A DNA stretch of 64,000 nucleotides from Tiliqua scincoides (taxonomy: Eukaryota > Chordata > Lepidosauria > Squamata > Scincidae). Positions 1-10,903 of this stretch are shown here, piece after piece. Made by a program: the position numbers and the translations under genes. Location of the stretch: NCBI RefSeq assembly GCF_035046505.1, contig NC_089822.1, forward strand, positions 268,657,024 to 268,721,023, written 5' to 3'. Each line of letters opens with the position of its first letter. Within the stretch, counting starts at the first letter, position 1. Under the pieces are notes generated by a model that was not told where the DNA came from, searched no databases, and saw only the letters and a program-made list of their open reading frames with translations.

Positions 1-170
1 TCCTGCTGCCTCCTGCCTGCATAGTGCCTGCCTGCCTGCCTGCCTCAGGGAATTTGGAACTAGGTTGTGTTTTCATTTGGTTAAGGTTCCATTCCGAACA
101 ATAAAGGCCTTAAACCTTTCGTTGGTGTCAGTGGTCTCTCTGGTCCTGCGTAACAATTTCCTCTTTCCTT
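1..170 (+). mobile_element. Possible LTR 3' half (poly(A) signal plus R/U5-like end), fossil
   Basis: The stretch has a poly(A) signal (aataaagg near 101), then a short segment ending near gcgtaaca, the order expected of the R and U5 parts of an LTR. A recognisably related stretch lies in the same orientation at 1231-1376. Family is not assigned and the left edge lies outside the window. Confidence 0.35.
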
Positions 171-363
171 CTTGTTTCTGCCCCTCCCACCTTATTGAAT
201 CCAAACTTTAAACTCCCTGGTGCAAAGCTGAGGCTTGCTAGCCCCTCTCCCCATAATCATTCACCACTGAGGAAGTTTTACTGGGGGGGGGAGAGGAAGA
301 GTTAACTTTTATAAAAGGAAAAGTGTGTGTGTGTGTGTGAGATAGAGAGTACTTAAAACAGTT

Positions 364-455
364 AAGGCTACAATCCTATCCTCACTTTCATGAGAGTAAG
401 CCCATTGACTATTAAGGGACTTGCTTCTGAGTAGGCATGCCTAGGATTGGGCTCC
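364..455. repeat. Copy of ~90-bp imperfect palindrome repeat (MITE-like)
   Basis: The left arm (gcaatcctat type, then agtaagccc) is roughly the reverse complement of the right arm (ggacttgcttctgagtagg, then aggattgggct). At least nine more copies or halves lie in this window. A hairpin-forming non-autonomous DNA transposon is likely; family unassigned. Confidence 0.6.
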
Positions 456-499
456 CAGTCTATTCCCTCTTCTTGTTTTCCTCTCCACCTCCCCCCTTA

Positions 500-543
500 C
501 TGTATGGGTCCCTTTTTGGGAGAAGGGCGGAATAAAAATAAAG

Positions 544-577
<34 letters not shown>

Positions 578-580
578 CAG
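500..580 (+). repeat. L2-type LINE/SINE 3' tail ending in (ATT)n
   Basis: The motif gggagaagggcggaataaa followed by aaagttttatt and about a dozen att units matches the 3' ends of L2-related repeats of reptiles. A solo LTR sits directly at the end of the (att)n tract. Confidence 0.55.
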
Positions 581-584
581 TCAC

Positions 585-1066
585 TGTTGCAGTATGCAGC
601 TGACACCACAGCTCCAGAGACTCAAGGTCAGGCAGATACTCCCGGTAAATAACGAGGCACACGACACTGCTCCACCACCAGATGTTCTTTTACTTGAAGT
701 ATGTACAATAGTTACAGTTCAAAGGCAGTTTAGCAAGCAAACAGCACAGATAGCTCTCTTTCTCAATACTCCGATCAACAACCTCACCGACGTAGCTTCA
801 CGCAGACACTCCGCATAACATCTCCCACACAGCAGCTTGCACAGGCTGCAATATGTACTGGCACTGGCCAACGCAAGGCGGGCTACGATCTGGTGATCCT
901 ATGACTCACTGTCTGGTGACATATCTGGTGACATGGTGTTGTATCAGCCACTCCCATGATGCATCAGTGCTTCTACATTGTATGTATGCCGGCCAATACA
1001 TCAAGGCCTAGCCTTGCTGTATCCAGCCTGTAAATTCTCTACAGGTCTGGGGCATATATCATAACA
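585..1066 (-). mobile_element. Solo LTR, 482 bp, with 5-bp target duplication (fossil)
   Basis: The segment starts TGTTGCAG and ends CATAACA, so both strands read TG...CA. It is flanked by the perfect 5-bp direct repeat gtcac (580-584 and 1067-1071), the hallmark of LTR integration followed by LTR-LTR recombination. The minus orientation is preferred because that strand starts TGTTATGATATATG, a form seen in some Ty1/copia LTRs. No internal region is present. Family assignment is tentative. Confidence 0.7.
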
Positions 1067-1230
1067 GTCACACTTCAGTCTCCCCTTGCAAAGCTTTTTG
1101 CAAACCTCCTTGCTAACCTCATTTCCCCCTATCCTCACCAATGAAGTTGGCCTAGAGGGAAAAAGTCCCTGCATTTGTGTGTGTGTGTGTGGGGGGGAGC
1201 ATCTGTGAAAGAGAGAGAGAGAGAGAAGCC

Positions 1231-1376
1231 TGCCTGCCTGCCTGCCTGAGGTCCTGTCTCAATTGGGGGAATTCGAAACAAGGTCTTTCCATTGACTGGT
1301 TCAGGTTCCATTCCTCCTAATAAAAAGCCTTAAATTTGGCTTGGTGCCAGTGGTCTCCTTTGATCCTGTACAACAA
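1231..1376 (+). mobile_element. Second LTR-like 3' half, related to 1-170 (fossil)
   Basis: It shares with 1-170 a run of cctgcctg units, a poly(A)-type signal (aataaaaagcc), the phrase ggtgccagtggtctc and the final gatcctgtacaaca. Two direct copies about 1.2 kb apart could be remains of one element or two separate insertions. Confidence 0.35.
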
Positions 1377-3250
1377 TAGCAAGAGATTGGTGGGAGCCCA
1401 GCGGTGAGAAGAGAAGGGGATGGGACAACTGGCAGGGAGAAGAGTGTGTGAAAGGAGAGACCAGTGACATTTGGAGAAAGGGCCCAACCAAGGGGAGGGA
1501 GGAATTGGGCAAAGTCCCAAAGGAAAGGAGAGGCAGCCCCAGAGTGGGGGCCTGGTTTCCACAGACCCTTGAGATCCAGCCAGCACCAGGGCAAGCCCTC
1601 CGCTGCCTTTGCCTCCCAGTCCAAGGTCCCAGTTGGCTCTGAAGTGGGACAGGTGGGCTGGGCCTCAAGACACTGTGGCCGGCCACTCCTGGTGGGCGGA
1701 AGAGGAGCCTCCTCTTGAAGGACCAGAGCCTCTAATTCTGCAGCCAGCCGAAGTGACGTAACCCTGAGGGGGAGCTTCTCCAGGGAGGCCCTGCCGTTAC
1801 TTTGGTGAGGTTAGCTGTCCAGCCCTGGCCTTATCTGGCCCAACAGACTCCGAGGGCAGTGACAAGACAAGTCCTTCCAATTTGCCAGGGAGGTCCTTGT
1901 AACAAGCTCCCCATCACTGGCAGAAACTGAGGCTGGGAGGGTAGAAGAGCAAAGCTGGGAAAGCAGAAGGACAAGGGCATGAGTGGGCATTTGGAGAAGG
2001 GGACAGGAGATCAGGGGCTGGGGGCACCAAGGGGGAGACTCTGGCAGCCTTCTTAAAAACCTGAGCTGGCTGAGGGATCCATCTGCAGCCCTCCCCAGAT
2101 GTACCTCTGTGACAAAGGCAAGTTCTGCCCTGAGGTTGAGAGGGATGTGTGACCCCTTCCCACCTTGAGCTCCGAGGCCCCTTTTGGGGAAGAAGAACCC
2201 GCCCTGCAGAGCACAGAGGAAATGGTGGGCCTCATCACCTGCATACTGTCAGGGCTTCCCCCAGAGGCTGGTGGTTGATGGGGCCTGGGGAAGATGCAGC
2301 GTCACAACCAGGCCTTCCCTGTTGGTTCTGGGCTTCCCAGAGGCAGTGGGAAGGACGGGACACTGCAGGGCACAAGGATTAGGCTGTGAGCTGGAAGAGG
2401 AAACTTTTCCTGTGCCTGTGTTAACTCTATCCTGCAGTAAACTTGGATCCTGTGGGGCTGAGCTGTCTGACCAAGGAGAGGGAGAGAGAGAGAGAGAGAG
2501 ATCCTCCTAGCTGCTCAAGCCTGGTGTAGAGTCTTTTGTGGCCATTGCTCTGGCCTGGTGGTGCAAAGTGGCCTCCTTGCCTGGTGTGGCTGGTTCCCTC
2601 TTTTAGTCTCTGTGGGATCCGAGAAGCCGAGTCCCTGCCTGCCATCTCTTGATTCCCAGTTCAGCTCCTCTGTGGGTCTGCTTCCTCCTGGCACAATGTG
2701 AGGAAACCTGGAGCTTGGCTGCTGGTGTGTCCAGCAATCCTGGAATTGAAAGGCTGTGAAGAGGAGCGCCTGCATCCCTGCTGCAGGAAAAGAGACCCAG
2801 ACCAAGCCCTTCTGTGATGGTTCTTGAACAGTGGGGCAGAAGGAGTGGGGCAAAGGGCTGGGGCTGCAGCAGAGCGAGGCACGAGCAGGGCTCCTCCTTG
2901 TTATACTCTCCCCAGGCATTTCCTCTCTGGCAGGGTAGAGATTCTGGCCTTACACTTCCTCATCAGTTTGCAAAGAGGGATCCCTCCTTGATTAGCTCCC
3001 CCCCCAAAGCCCCCCCCCAAATAGCCAGGCAGCTCCCAGCTCCTGTTTTCCCCTTTTTATTATCTTCCAGGCCCTCTCCTGGTCCACAGGGCAAAAGCCC
3101 AATTCCCCTCTAGTTACCTAACCTGCTTCTGCTCCCAGGGGGGCTGTGTGGTTGGAGAAGGATCCAAGTTTGTGTTCTGAGGTAGAATGTTGAATTCTGA
3201 GCTATGCAAAACAACAGCACAGGTGTGCTGTTTAATGGGAACTTTGTCTT
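1377..3250. other. No gene recognised; purine-rich unique DNA with short microsatellites
   Basis: Long overlapping frames here have no recognisable domains and low-complexity composition. A (GA)n microsatellite lies at about 2478-2501. Nothing supports a coding call. Confidence 0.5.
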
Positions 3251-3254
3251 AGAT

Positions 3255-3364
3255 TTGCAGCCTAAACGGATGTCACTTCCAGCCATGACATCACTTCCAA
3301 TGGGGCCCAACAGACTGTCATTCTAAAAAGTGGATCCTGGTGCTAAAAGGTTTGAGAACCACTG
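3255..3364 (+). repeat. hAT-like MITE right end
   Basis: The block with two gacatcacttcca-like motifs and the terminus tttgagaaccactg is repeated at about 13835-13935. The TIR-like end resembles hAT elements. The left end is not identified. Confidence 0.45.
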
Positions 3365-3422
3365 GTCTAGAAGACCAAAAGAAGGATGACTAAATTTGCC
3401 AGTTCCACCATTTGGCTTAGAT

Positions 3423-3605
3423 CAGGGGAGCCCAAACCCTGGCCCAGGGGCCACTTGTGGCCCTTGGGGCCTCCTAATCTGACCCGCACAAAGCCCCCAA
3501 TCTCCAATGAGCCTCTGGCCCTCCACACACTTTCTGGAGCCCGTGGTGGCCCGAAGCAATTGCTCTCAGCGTAGGACAACTGGTTAAGGCCCACTTCTTG
3601 CTGTT
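3423..3605 (+). repeat. hAT-like MITE fragment
   Basis: It begins caggggagcccaaaccctgg followed by ggggccacttgtggcc, a start known from hAT-type non-autonomous elements. No clear right TIR was found. Confidence 0.4.
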
Positions 3606-3689
3606 TCACGTCTGTGATGCAGCAGTGGCAGTGATGGAAAGGCCAGACCTGCTTTGATGGGACGTTTCAGCCCAAGACTGCTGCCAACA

Positions 3690-4165
3690 CATGTTGGCAA
3701 CCCTCAGTCTCGAAAGACTCTGGTATTGCGCTCTGAAAGGTGGTTCTGGAACAGCGTCTAGTGTGGTTGAAAAGACCGATTCGGGAGTGACAATCCCTTC
3801 CACACCGGGAGCAAGTGCAGTCTGTCCCTGGTCTGTCTCCCTGGCTATGGGCCTTCCTTCTTTGCCTCTTAGCCTCAGACTGTTGGCCAAGTGTCTCTTC
3901 AAACTGGGAAAGGCCATGCTGCACAGCCTGCCTCCAAGCGGGCCGCTCAGAGGCCAGGGTTTCCCACTTGTTGAGGTCCATCCCTAAGGCCTTCAGATCC
4001 CTCTTGCAGATGTCCTTGTATCGCAGCTGTGGTCTACCTGTAGGGTGCTTTCCTTGCACGAGTTCTCCATAGAGGAGATCCTTTGGGATCCGGCCATCAT
4101 CCATTCTCACGACATGACCGAGCCAACGCAGGCGTCTCTGTTTCACACAAGCTTCAATTATATGC
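3690..4165 (-). mobile_element. RTE-like non-LTR LINE, 3' fragment of ORF2
   Basis: The minus strand encodes the [20 protein letters not shown] motif, [19 protein letters not shown], and a terminal finger of the form CSRCGRDC..GL..HTRRC. The organisation resembles the RTE/BovB ORF2 C-terminus; clade assignment is tentative. The 3' end carries an AGTCT/AGACT hairpin (3706-3719). The 5' part is truncated and the frame is broken. Confidence 0.75.
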
Positions 4166-4229
4166 ATCCCACCCACTCAAGCCAGAAGCAGGTCACTCCC
4201 CTCCTTACCATGAAGCTCATACGATGGTT

Positions 4230-4335
4230 TGAAACTTGGACGTGCAGGGCTTCCGGTTTCATGCACAGGTTTTCCTCTACAGCGGGTGTGCTGTCCCTGT
4301 AAATGCATCTGGAAGTCCCACACGTCCAGGTTTCG
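4230..4335. repeat. Foldback MITE with ~42-bp inverted arms
   Basis: Left arm gaaacttggacgtg...catgcacagg is the near reverse complement of the right arm cctgtaaatgcat...cacgtccaggtttcg, with a loop of about 20 bp. Family unknown. Confidence 0.5.
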
Positions 4336-4689
4336 TGCCAGCACATGAGGATGATAGAAAGGGTTTTATTGGTTTTTTTTAGCACAGAAGTGGTAAACCT
4401 GAGATGGCATCAGGTGACATTTTGATCCCAACGTTAACCTACTGGCAGGTTTGTATGGATGCAAGTTGTCCAGGTACCCAGTTCCAAACTGATCATGCCG
4501 TCCTCGTGCTGGTTGACCTCTGCAGCCTTGCTCATCTGGGGACTAGTTCCCAAGTACCAGAATCCTGCTTTCATATGAACGTGCCTATGGATTCATGTTT
4601 GGGGCAGACGCTCTCTTCTATGCCCCATCGCCATGCAGCCTGCATCCTACTGGGATGTGGTAGAGACTTTACTCTGCTGCCAGTCCAAG

Positions 4690-4910
4690 ATTGGAGAAGT
4701 AAATGTAAAGTCATGCACATTGGGGCAAAGTATCAAAACTTTACGTATACGCTACAGGGTTCTGAGCTGTCTGTGACAGATCAGGAGAGAGATCTTGGGG
4801 TGGTGGTGGACAGGTCGATGAAAGTGTCAACCCAATGTGCGGCTGCAGCAAAGAAGGCCAATTCTATGCTTGGGATCATTAGGAAAGGTATTGAGAACAA
4901 AATGGCTAAT
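4690..4910 (+). mobile_element. CR1 LINE ORF2 fragment, part 1 (split by another LINE)
   Basis: It encodes [13 protein letters not shown] and [20 protein letters not shown], the post-catalytic region of the CR1 reverse transcriptase. The copy is interrupted at 4911 and resumes at 5280 after an inserted LINE fragment. Confidence 0.85.
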
Positions 4911-5279
4911 TGTATTGTATTGGCAACCTTCAGTCTCGAAAGACTATGGTATCGCGCTCTGAAAGGTGGTTCTGGCACAGCGTCTAGTGTGGCTGAAAAG
5001 GCCAATCCGGGAGTGACAATCCCTTCCACACCGGGAGCAAGTGCAGTCTGTCCCTGGTCTGTCTCCCTGGCTATGGGCCTTCCTTCTTTGCCTCTTAGCC
5101 TCAGACTGTTGGCAAAGTGTCTCTTCAAACTGGGAAAGGCCATGCTGCACAGCCTGCCTCCAAGCGGGCCGCTCAGAGGCCAGGGTTTCCCACTTGTTGA
5201 GGTCCATCCCTAAGGCCTTTAGATCCCTCTTGCAGATGTCCTTGTATCGCAGGCTAATGGCTAAAATGTATCGCAGGCT
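4911..5279 (-). mobile_element. RTE-like LINE 3' fragment inserted in a CR1
   Basis: A 5'-truncated copy of the same LINE as 3690-4165, with its 3' end to the left. The 12-bp direct repeat aaaatggctaat (4899-4910 and 5280-5291) flanks it and restores CR1 continuity when removed, so it is a target-site duplication. The truncated side shows a small tandem scramble of gtatcgcag/gctaa motifs. Confidence 0.85.
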
Positions 5280-5943
5280 AAAATGGCTAATATTATAATG
5301 CAAATTGATGGTAAGGCCACACCTGGAGTATTGTGTCCAGTTCTGGTCGCCGCATCTCAAAAAGGTCAGAGTGGAAATGGAAAAGGTGCCAAAGAGAGCG
5401 AGTAAGATGATTGCTGGGCTGCGGCACCTTCCTTGTGAGGAAAGGCTACGGCGGCATTTGGGCTTCTTCAGCCTAGAAAAGAGACACCTGAGGGGGGACA
5501 TGATTGAGACATACAAAATTATGCACGGGAAGGACAGATTGGATCGAGAGATGCTCTTTACACTCTCACATCCAGGGGGCATCCACTAAAATTGAGTATT
5601 AGGAGAGTTAGAACAGACAAAAGAAAATATTTCTTTACTCAGCATGTGGTTGGTCTGTGGAACTCCTTGCCGCGGGATGTAGTGACGGCCTCTGGCCTGG
5701 ATGCCTTTAAAAGGGGATTGGACAAGTTTCTGGAGGAAAACTCCATTATGGGTTACAAGCCATGATGCGTATGCGCAACCTCCTGATTTTAGAAATGGGC
5801 CATGTCAGAATGCCAGATGCAAGGGAGGGCACCAGGATGAGGTCTTCTGTTATCTGGTGTGCTCCCTGGGGCATTTGGTGGGCCGCTGTGAGATCCAGGA
5901 AGCTGGACTAGATGGGCCTATGGCCTGATCCAGTGGGGCTGTT
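5280..5943 (+). mobile_element. CR1 LINE 3' part, part 2 of the split copy
   Basis: This continues the 4690-4910 CR1: [17 protein letters not shown], then the [18 protein letters not shown] motif, WNSLP..V and the CR1 3' UTR, ending ccagtggggctgtt. It is more diverged than the copy at 6662-8967, with several frame breaks. Confidence 0.85.
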
Positions 5944-6472
5944 GACAATGACAATGCTGTGCCTGGTCAGTGCCGTGGAAAGGTTGAAAATGGCTGGGCT
6001 GGCTGGACCACTGGACACCCTGCTGCTCTCTTCCACACTTCTTCCTCCACTCCATCACCCACTTCCTTTTCCAACCTGGAGCAGGAACAGCAGTGGAGGA
6101 GCTGAGTGCACAGTGGGAAGCCCCTCCAGTCTGCCCGTGAGGTGATGGTCTCCTGGATGGGACAGCCCTGGCAGGAGCTGAGGCAGGGCCGTGAATCCAG
6201 GATTCCCCCTTTCAAACTTCACTGCAGCCCTGAGGTCGTTAGGTGGCCTCAGGCACCCCCCCCCCAACATTTGTTTTTGAGGTGCAATTCCAGAGGCATA
6301 TTCCTTGTTGCAAGCAGGATGACACACACCAAGCACTTTGCAACAGAGAGTTATACCAAAGCTAAGCATTCCTATTAGGGGCTGACAACACAATAATAGC
6401 CTGATACAAAAATTAGGAAGGGGCATCCTTCGTTGGGTGAGCCCCAGCTCACTATTTAGATTCACGCCTTAG

Positions 6473-6661
6473 ATTCAAAGGGATTAGACAAGTTTCTGGA
6501 GGAAAACTCCATCATAGGTTACAGGTCATGGTAGGTACTTGCAAGCTCCTGCTTTTAGTAGTGGGCTACAACAGAATGGCAGATGCAGGTTGTGTCTTGC
6601 TGTCTTGTGTGCTCCCTGAAACACTTGGTGGGCCACTGTGAGATACAGGAAGCTGGACTAC
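6473..6661 (+). mobile_element. Older CR1 3' tail, split by a younger CR1
   Basis: Matches the end of CR1 ORF2 and 3' UTR (ttagacaagtttctggagg through aggaagctggacta). The tail resumes at 8968 (ctcgatgggcctttggcctg), so the CR1 at 6662-8967 is nested inside it. Confidence 0.75.
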
Positions 6662-8967
6662 AAAATCCCTTGACTTTCGATGGGCGGATTTCCCCCAAAT
6701 GAGGAGGCTGGTTAGAAGGAGGTTGAAAGGGAAGGTAAAAAGAGTCCAGTCTCTCCAGAGTGCATGGAGGCTGCTTAAAACAACAGTAATAGAGGCCTAG
6801 CAGAGGTGTATACCGCAAAGAAAGAAGGGTTCCACTAAATCCAGGAGGGTGCCCGCATGGCTAACCAGCCAAGTTAGAGAGGCCGTAAAGGGCAAGGAAG
6901 CCCTTCCATAAATGAAAGTCTTGCCCTAATGAGGAGAATAAAAAGGAACATAAACTGTGGCAAAAGAAATGTAAGAAGGTGATACTGGAGGCCAAGCGAG
7001 ACTATGAGGAACGCATGGCCAGCAACAATAAGGGGAATAATAAAAGCTTCTTCAAATATGTTAGAAGCAGGAAACCCGCCAGAGAAGCGGTTGGCCCTCT
7101 GGATGGTGAGGGAGGGAAAGGGGAGATAAAAGGAGACTTAGAGATGGCAGAGAAATTAAATGAGTTCTTTGCATCTGTCTTCACGGCAGAAGACCTCGGG
7201 CAGATACCGCTGCCCGAACGGCCCCTCCTAACCGAGGAGTTAAGTCAGATAGAGGTTAAAAGAGAAGATGTTTCAGACCTCATTGATAAATTAAAGATCA
7301 ATAAGTCACCAGGCCCTGATGGCATACACCCAAGGGTTATTAAGGAATTGAAGAATGAAGTTGCAGATCTCTTGACTAAGGTATGCAACTTGTCCCTCAA
7401 AACGGCCACGGTGCCAGAAGATTGGAGGATAGCAAATGTCACGCCTATTTTTAAAAAGGGAAAGAGGGGGGACCCGGGAAACTATAGGCCGGTCAGCCTA
7501 ACATCCATACCGGGTAAGATGGTGGAATGCCTCATCAAAGATAGGATCTCAAAACACATAGACGAACAGACCTTGCTGAGGGAGAGTCAGCATGGCTTCT
7601 GTAAGGGTAAGTCTTGCCTCACGAACCTTATAGAATTCTTTGAAAAGGTCAACAGGCATGTGGATGTGGGAGAACCCGTGGACATTATATATCTGGACTT
7701 TCAGAAGGCGTTTGACACGGTCCCTCACCAAGGGCTACTGAAAAAACTCCACAGTCAGGGAATTAGAGGACAGGTCCTCTCATGGATTGAGAACTGGTTG
7801 GAGGCCAGGAAACAGAGAGTGGGTGTCAATGGGCAATTTTCACAATGGAGAGAGGTGAAAAGCAGTGTGCCCCAAGGATCTGTCCTGGGACCGGTGCTTT
7901 TCAACCTCTTCATAAATGACCTGGAGACAGGGTTGAGCAGTGAAGTGGCTAAGTTTGCAGACGACACCAAACTTTTCCGAGTGGTAAAGACCAGAAGTGA
8001 TTGTGAGGAGCTCCAGAAGGATCTCTCCAGACTGGCAGAATGGGCAGCAAAATGGCAGATGCGCTTCAATGTCAGTAAGTGTAAAGTCATGCACATTGGG
8101 GCAAAAAATCAAAACTTTAGATATAGGCTGATGGGTTCTGAGCTGTCTGTGACAGATCAGGAGAGAGATCTTGGGGTGGTGGTGGACAGGTTGATGAAAG
8201 TGTCGACCCAATGTGCGGCGGCAGTGAAGAAGGCCAATTCTATGCTTGGGATCATTAGGAAGGGTATTGAGAACAAAACGGCTAGTATTATAATGCCGTT
8301 GTACAAATCTATGGTAAGGCCACACCTGGAGTATTGTGTCCAGTTCTGGTCGCCGCATCTCAAAAAAGACATAGTGGAAATGGAAAAGGTGCAAAAGAGA
8401 GCGACTAAGATGATTGCTGGGCTGGGGCACCTTCCTTATGAGGAAAGGCTACAGCGTTTGGGCTTCTTCAGCCTAGAAAAGAGACGCCTGAGGGGGGACA
8501 TGATTGAGACATACAAAATTATGCAGGGGATGGACAGAGTGGATAGGGAGATGCTCTTTACACTCTCACATAATACCAGAACCAGGGGACATCCACTAAA
8601 ATTGAGTGTTGGGCGGGTTAGGACAGACAAAAGAAAATATTTCTTTACTCAGCGTGTGGTCGGTCTGTGGAACTCCTTGCCACAGGATGTGGTGCTGGCA
8701 TCTAGCCTAGACGCCTTTAAAAGGGGATTGGACAAGTTTCTGGAGGAAAAATCCATTATGGGGTACAAGCCATGATGTGTCTGCGCAACCTCCTGATTTT
8801 AGGAATGGGTTATGTCAGAATGCCAGATGCAAGGGAGGGCACCAGGATGAGGTCTCTTGTTATCTGGTGTGCTCCCTGGGGCATTTGGTGGGCCGCTGTG
8901 AGATACAGGAAGCTGGACTAGATGGGCCTATGGCCTGATCCAGTGGGGCTGTTCTTATGTTCTTATG
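6662..8967 (+). mobile_element. Young 5'-truncated CR1 LINE
   Basis: This 2.3-kb CR1 starts within the end of the endonuclease region (it aligns with about 32462 of the long copy) and runs through the reverse transcriptase and 3' UTR to the diagnostic 3' octamers gttcttatgttcttat. It is nearly identical to the corresponding part of 29601-34804, so both are recent. It is nested in an older CR1 tail. Confidence 0.9.
6979..8775 (+). CDS. CR1 ORF2 reverse transcriptase (598 codons, 5'-truncated)
   Basis: This is the uninterrupted reverse-transcriptase part of CR1 ORF2. The enzyme would copy CR1 RNA at a nicked target. Visible blocks in order: [63 protein letters not shown], the catalytic FADDTKLF (with FADD as the YxDD-type box), then [14 protein letters not shown] and the C-terminal [17 protein letters not shown]. 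It ends at MGYKP. There is no true start: upstream codons belong to the endonuclease-RT linker and the frame is broken just before 6979. The endonuclease is missing, so the copy cannot move alone. It is a transposon remnant, not a host gene. Confidence 0.9.
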   Translation: MILEAKRDYEERMASNNKGNNKSFFKYVRSRKPAREAVGPLDGEGGKGEIKGDLEMAEKLNEFFASVFTAEDLGQIPLPERPLLTEELSQIEVKREDVSDLIDKLKINKSPGPDGIHPRVIKELKNEVADLLTKVCNLSLKTATVPEDWRIANVTPIFKKGKRGDPGNYRPVSLTSIPGKMVECLIKDRISKHIDEQTLLRESQHGFCKGKSCLTNLIEFFEKVNRHVDVGEPVDIIYLDFQKAFDTVPHQGLLKKLHSQGIRGQVLSWIENWLEARKQRVGVNGQFSQWREVKSSVPQGSVLGPVLFNLFINDLETGLSSEVAKFADDTKLFRVVKTRSDCEELQKDLSRLAEWAAKWQMRFNVSKCKVMHIGAKNQNFRYRLMGSELSVTDQERDLGVVVDRLMKVSTQCAAAVKKANSMLGIIRKGIENKTASIIMPLYKSMVRPHLEYCVQFWSPHLKKDIVEMEKVQKRATKMIAGLGHLPYEERLQRLGFFSLEKRRLRGDMIETYKIMQGMDRVDREMLFTLSHNTRTRGHPLKLSVGRVRTDKRKYFFTQRVVGLWNSLPQDVVLASSLDAFKRGLDKFLEEKSIMGYKP

Positions 8968-9003
8968 ACTCGATGGGCCTTTGGCCTGATCCAGCAGGGC
9001 TCT
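8968..9003 (+). mobile_element. Continuation of the older CR1 tail (see 6473-6661)
   Basis: Short piece ctcgatgggcctttggcctg to ctcttatg completing the interrupted CR1 terminus. The junction suggests a target duplication of about 4 bp (acta/actc). Confidence 0.6.
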
Positions 9004-9652
9004 TATGTGGGGACAAATTACAGGTTACATAACATTTTTCTAAGTTTCAGCAGCACTGAGATTCATTTGCAACTTAATAAAGAGGACACATAGTGAAAAA
9101 TATACACTGATATATTAGCAAGCAGAGACATTTCAATATTAAGATAAGCAACTACTGGATAAAATGTGTACCTTAAAATCAGTCCTCCCATTTATTTCTA
9201 AGGCAAATTGTTTATATCCCAGTTTCTGATTTTGAAAAGAGTCCAACCCAGCTAGAAACCTAATTTAAAAAGAACACAATAAATGTAGAAAACACAGTTT
9301 ACACTCCCACTGATTGGAAAAACCATTTCCTCGACATCCAACAGCTGAACTAAATTTTCACCCACAGTCCTCTGTCTGAGTTCCCAAAAATCCAATTCAG
9401 CCAAGTTATCACAAAAGCCAGAACTAGAATCCCTGAACAGCTTCGCTGCTGGGAGAAGGACTCAATGGCTTCCGTTGCACAATGGAAAAAGCTGGAACAT
9501 CCCTGTTTTCTCCATGGTTTCCTAAATATGCAAACCACAGAAACAATCCACTAAAGCATTCCATTAAAAACTACCATGAAGGTCCCCAAACCGATGAGGG
9601 TGGGAGATTCCAGCAGGATTTTCTCCACTGTGTGGACTCTTTAAAACAGAGG
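9004..9652. other. AT-rich intergenic DNA, nothing recognised
   Basis: No ORF with a recognisable domain and no repeat I can name. Confidence 0.5.
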
Positions 9653-9988
9653 AAGTATTTCTTTACTTAGCGTGTGGTTGGTCTGTGGAACTCCTTGCCA
9701 CAGGATGTGGTGATGGCGTCTGGCCTGGATGCCTTTAAAAGGGGATTGGACAAGTTTCTGGAGGAAAAATCCATTATAGGTTATAAGCCATGATGTGTAT
9801 GTGCAGCCTCCTGATTTTAGAAATGGGCTATGTCAGAATGCCAGATGCAAGGGAGGGCACCAGGATGAGGTTATCTGGTGTGCTCCCTGGGGCATTTGGT
9901 GGGCTGCTGTGAGATACAGGAAGCTGGACTAGATGGGCCTATGGCCTGATCCAGTGGGGCTGTTCTTATGTTCTTATGAAGGAATTGC
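9653..9988 (+). mobile_element. CR1 3' end
   Basis: Starts in the [15 protein letters not shown] coding segment and runs through the 3' UTR to gttcttatgttcttatg. It lies about 50 bp downstream of the gene A stop on the opposite strand. Confidence 0.85.
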
Positions 9989-10037
9989 TGTGCTGTGGCT
10001 GAAACAATCAGACAGTCACGTGGCATCTTCTCCTGCA

Positions 10038-10903
10038 TTATTTAAGGCTGGATTCCTCCCCCAAGCTCTTACTACTGCATGGGATGGTCTCCCCCTGCTC
10101 CTTGTGAGTTCTTTCATGTAGTTTAAGGTTATCACTGCGGCTGAAGGTCCTTTCACACTTGGAGCATTTATGTAGCTTCCCACTTGTGTGAAGATTTTGA
10201 TGACGTGCCAGGTTTTTTCTGTACCTGAAGCTCTTTCCACACTCTGAACATTTATGAGGATTGTCTCCTGTGTGGGTTCTTTGATGTGCAATAACGTGAG
10301 TTTTCTGCCTAAACATCTTATCACACAAGGAACACTTATAAGGTTTCTTTCCTGTGTGACTCTCCTGATGTCCAGTAAGGTGTGCTTTCTGCCTAAAGCT
10401 CTTGTCACAGTCAGTGCATTCATAGGGTTTCTCTCCTGTGTGAACCTTTTGGTGTCTTTTAAGGGACTGTTTCTGGTTGAAGCTCTTTCCACACTCAGAA
10501 CACTCATATGGCTTCTCTCCTGTGTGTGTTCTTTCATGCAAATTGAGGTGATCACGCCGAGCAAAACTCTTGCCACACTCCGAACATAGGTATGGTTTTC
10601 CCCCTGTACTGGATGTTCCACATCCAGAAATGTTGCTCTGACTGGAGGTCTCCTCAAGTAACCAGGCTTTGTGGAGCTTTCCCTCTGTGGAGATGCTGCC
10701 AGGACGCTCACTCCCCCTCTCTTCTGTCTGTTTCTCTTGTTCCTGGAGAGCTCCTCCCAGACAAGGAATTGATTTCTCCATCTTTTCATCTGTGGGGTTT
10801 TCCTCTTGCCCCCTTGGGCATTCCCAACCCCAAAGGGTCTCTTCGTTTCTTCCCAACAACATTCCAGGTGGGTCCCTCTCATTTTCGCAGTGTGTCATAT
10901 GCT
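10038..10903 (-). CDS. Gene A exon 5: spacer and six C2H2 zinc fingers
   Basis: The exon opens after acceptor tcctgcag in phase 1 and ends at its own stop. About 104 acidic and polar residues precede six consecutive fingers with standard C-x2-C-x12-H-x3-H spacing and mostly TGEKPY-type linkers. Helix cores in order are [45 protein letters not shown] and SRSDNLKLH. Fingers 3-5 use less usual linkers (TGKKPY, TGDNPH, TSGKLH). The short tail after the last finger ends GEESSLK. Six fingers would contact roughly 18 bp. The upstream frame to about 10931 is intronic. Confidence 0.9.

Noticed and set aside
1301-1718. Overlapping frames of 64-118 codons on both strands
   Set aside because: They have no domains, overlap each other and lie beside LTR-like repeats.
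10016-10882. A 288-codon frame overlapping gene A's fingers
   Set aside because: It is an out-of-frame shadow on the same strand; the finger frame carries the Cys/His pattern.
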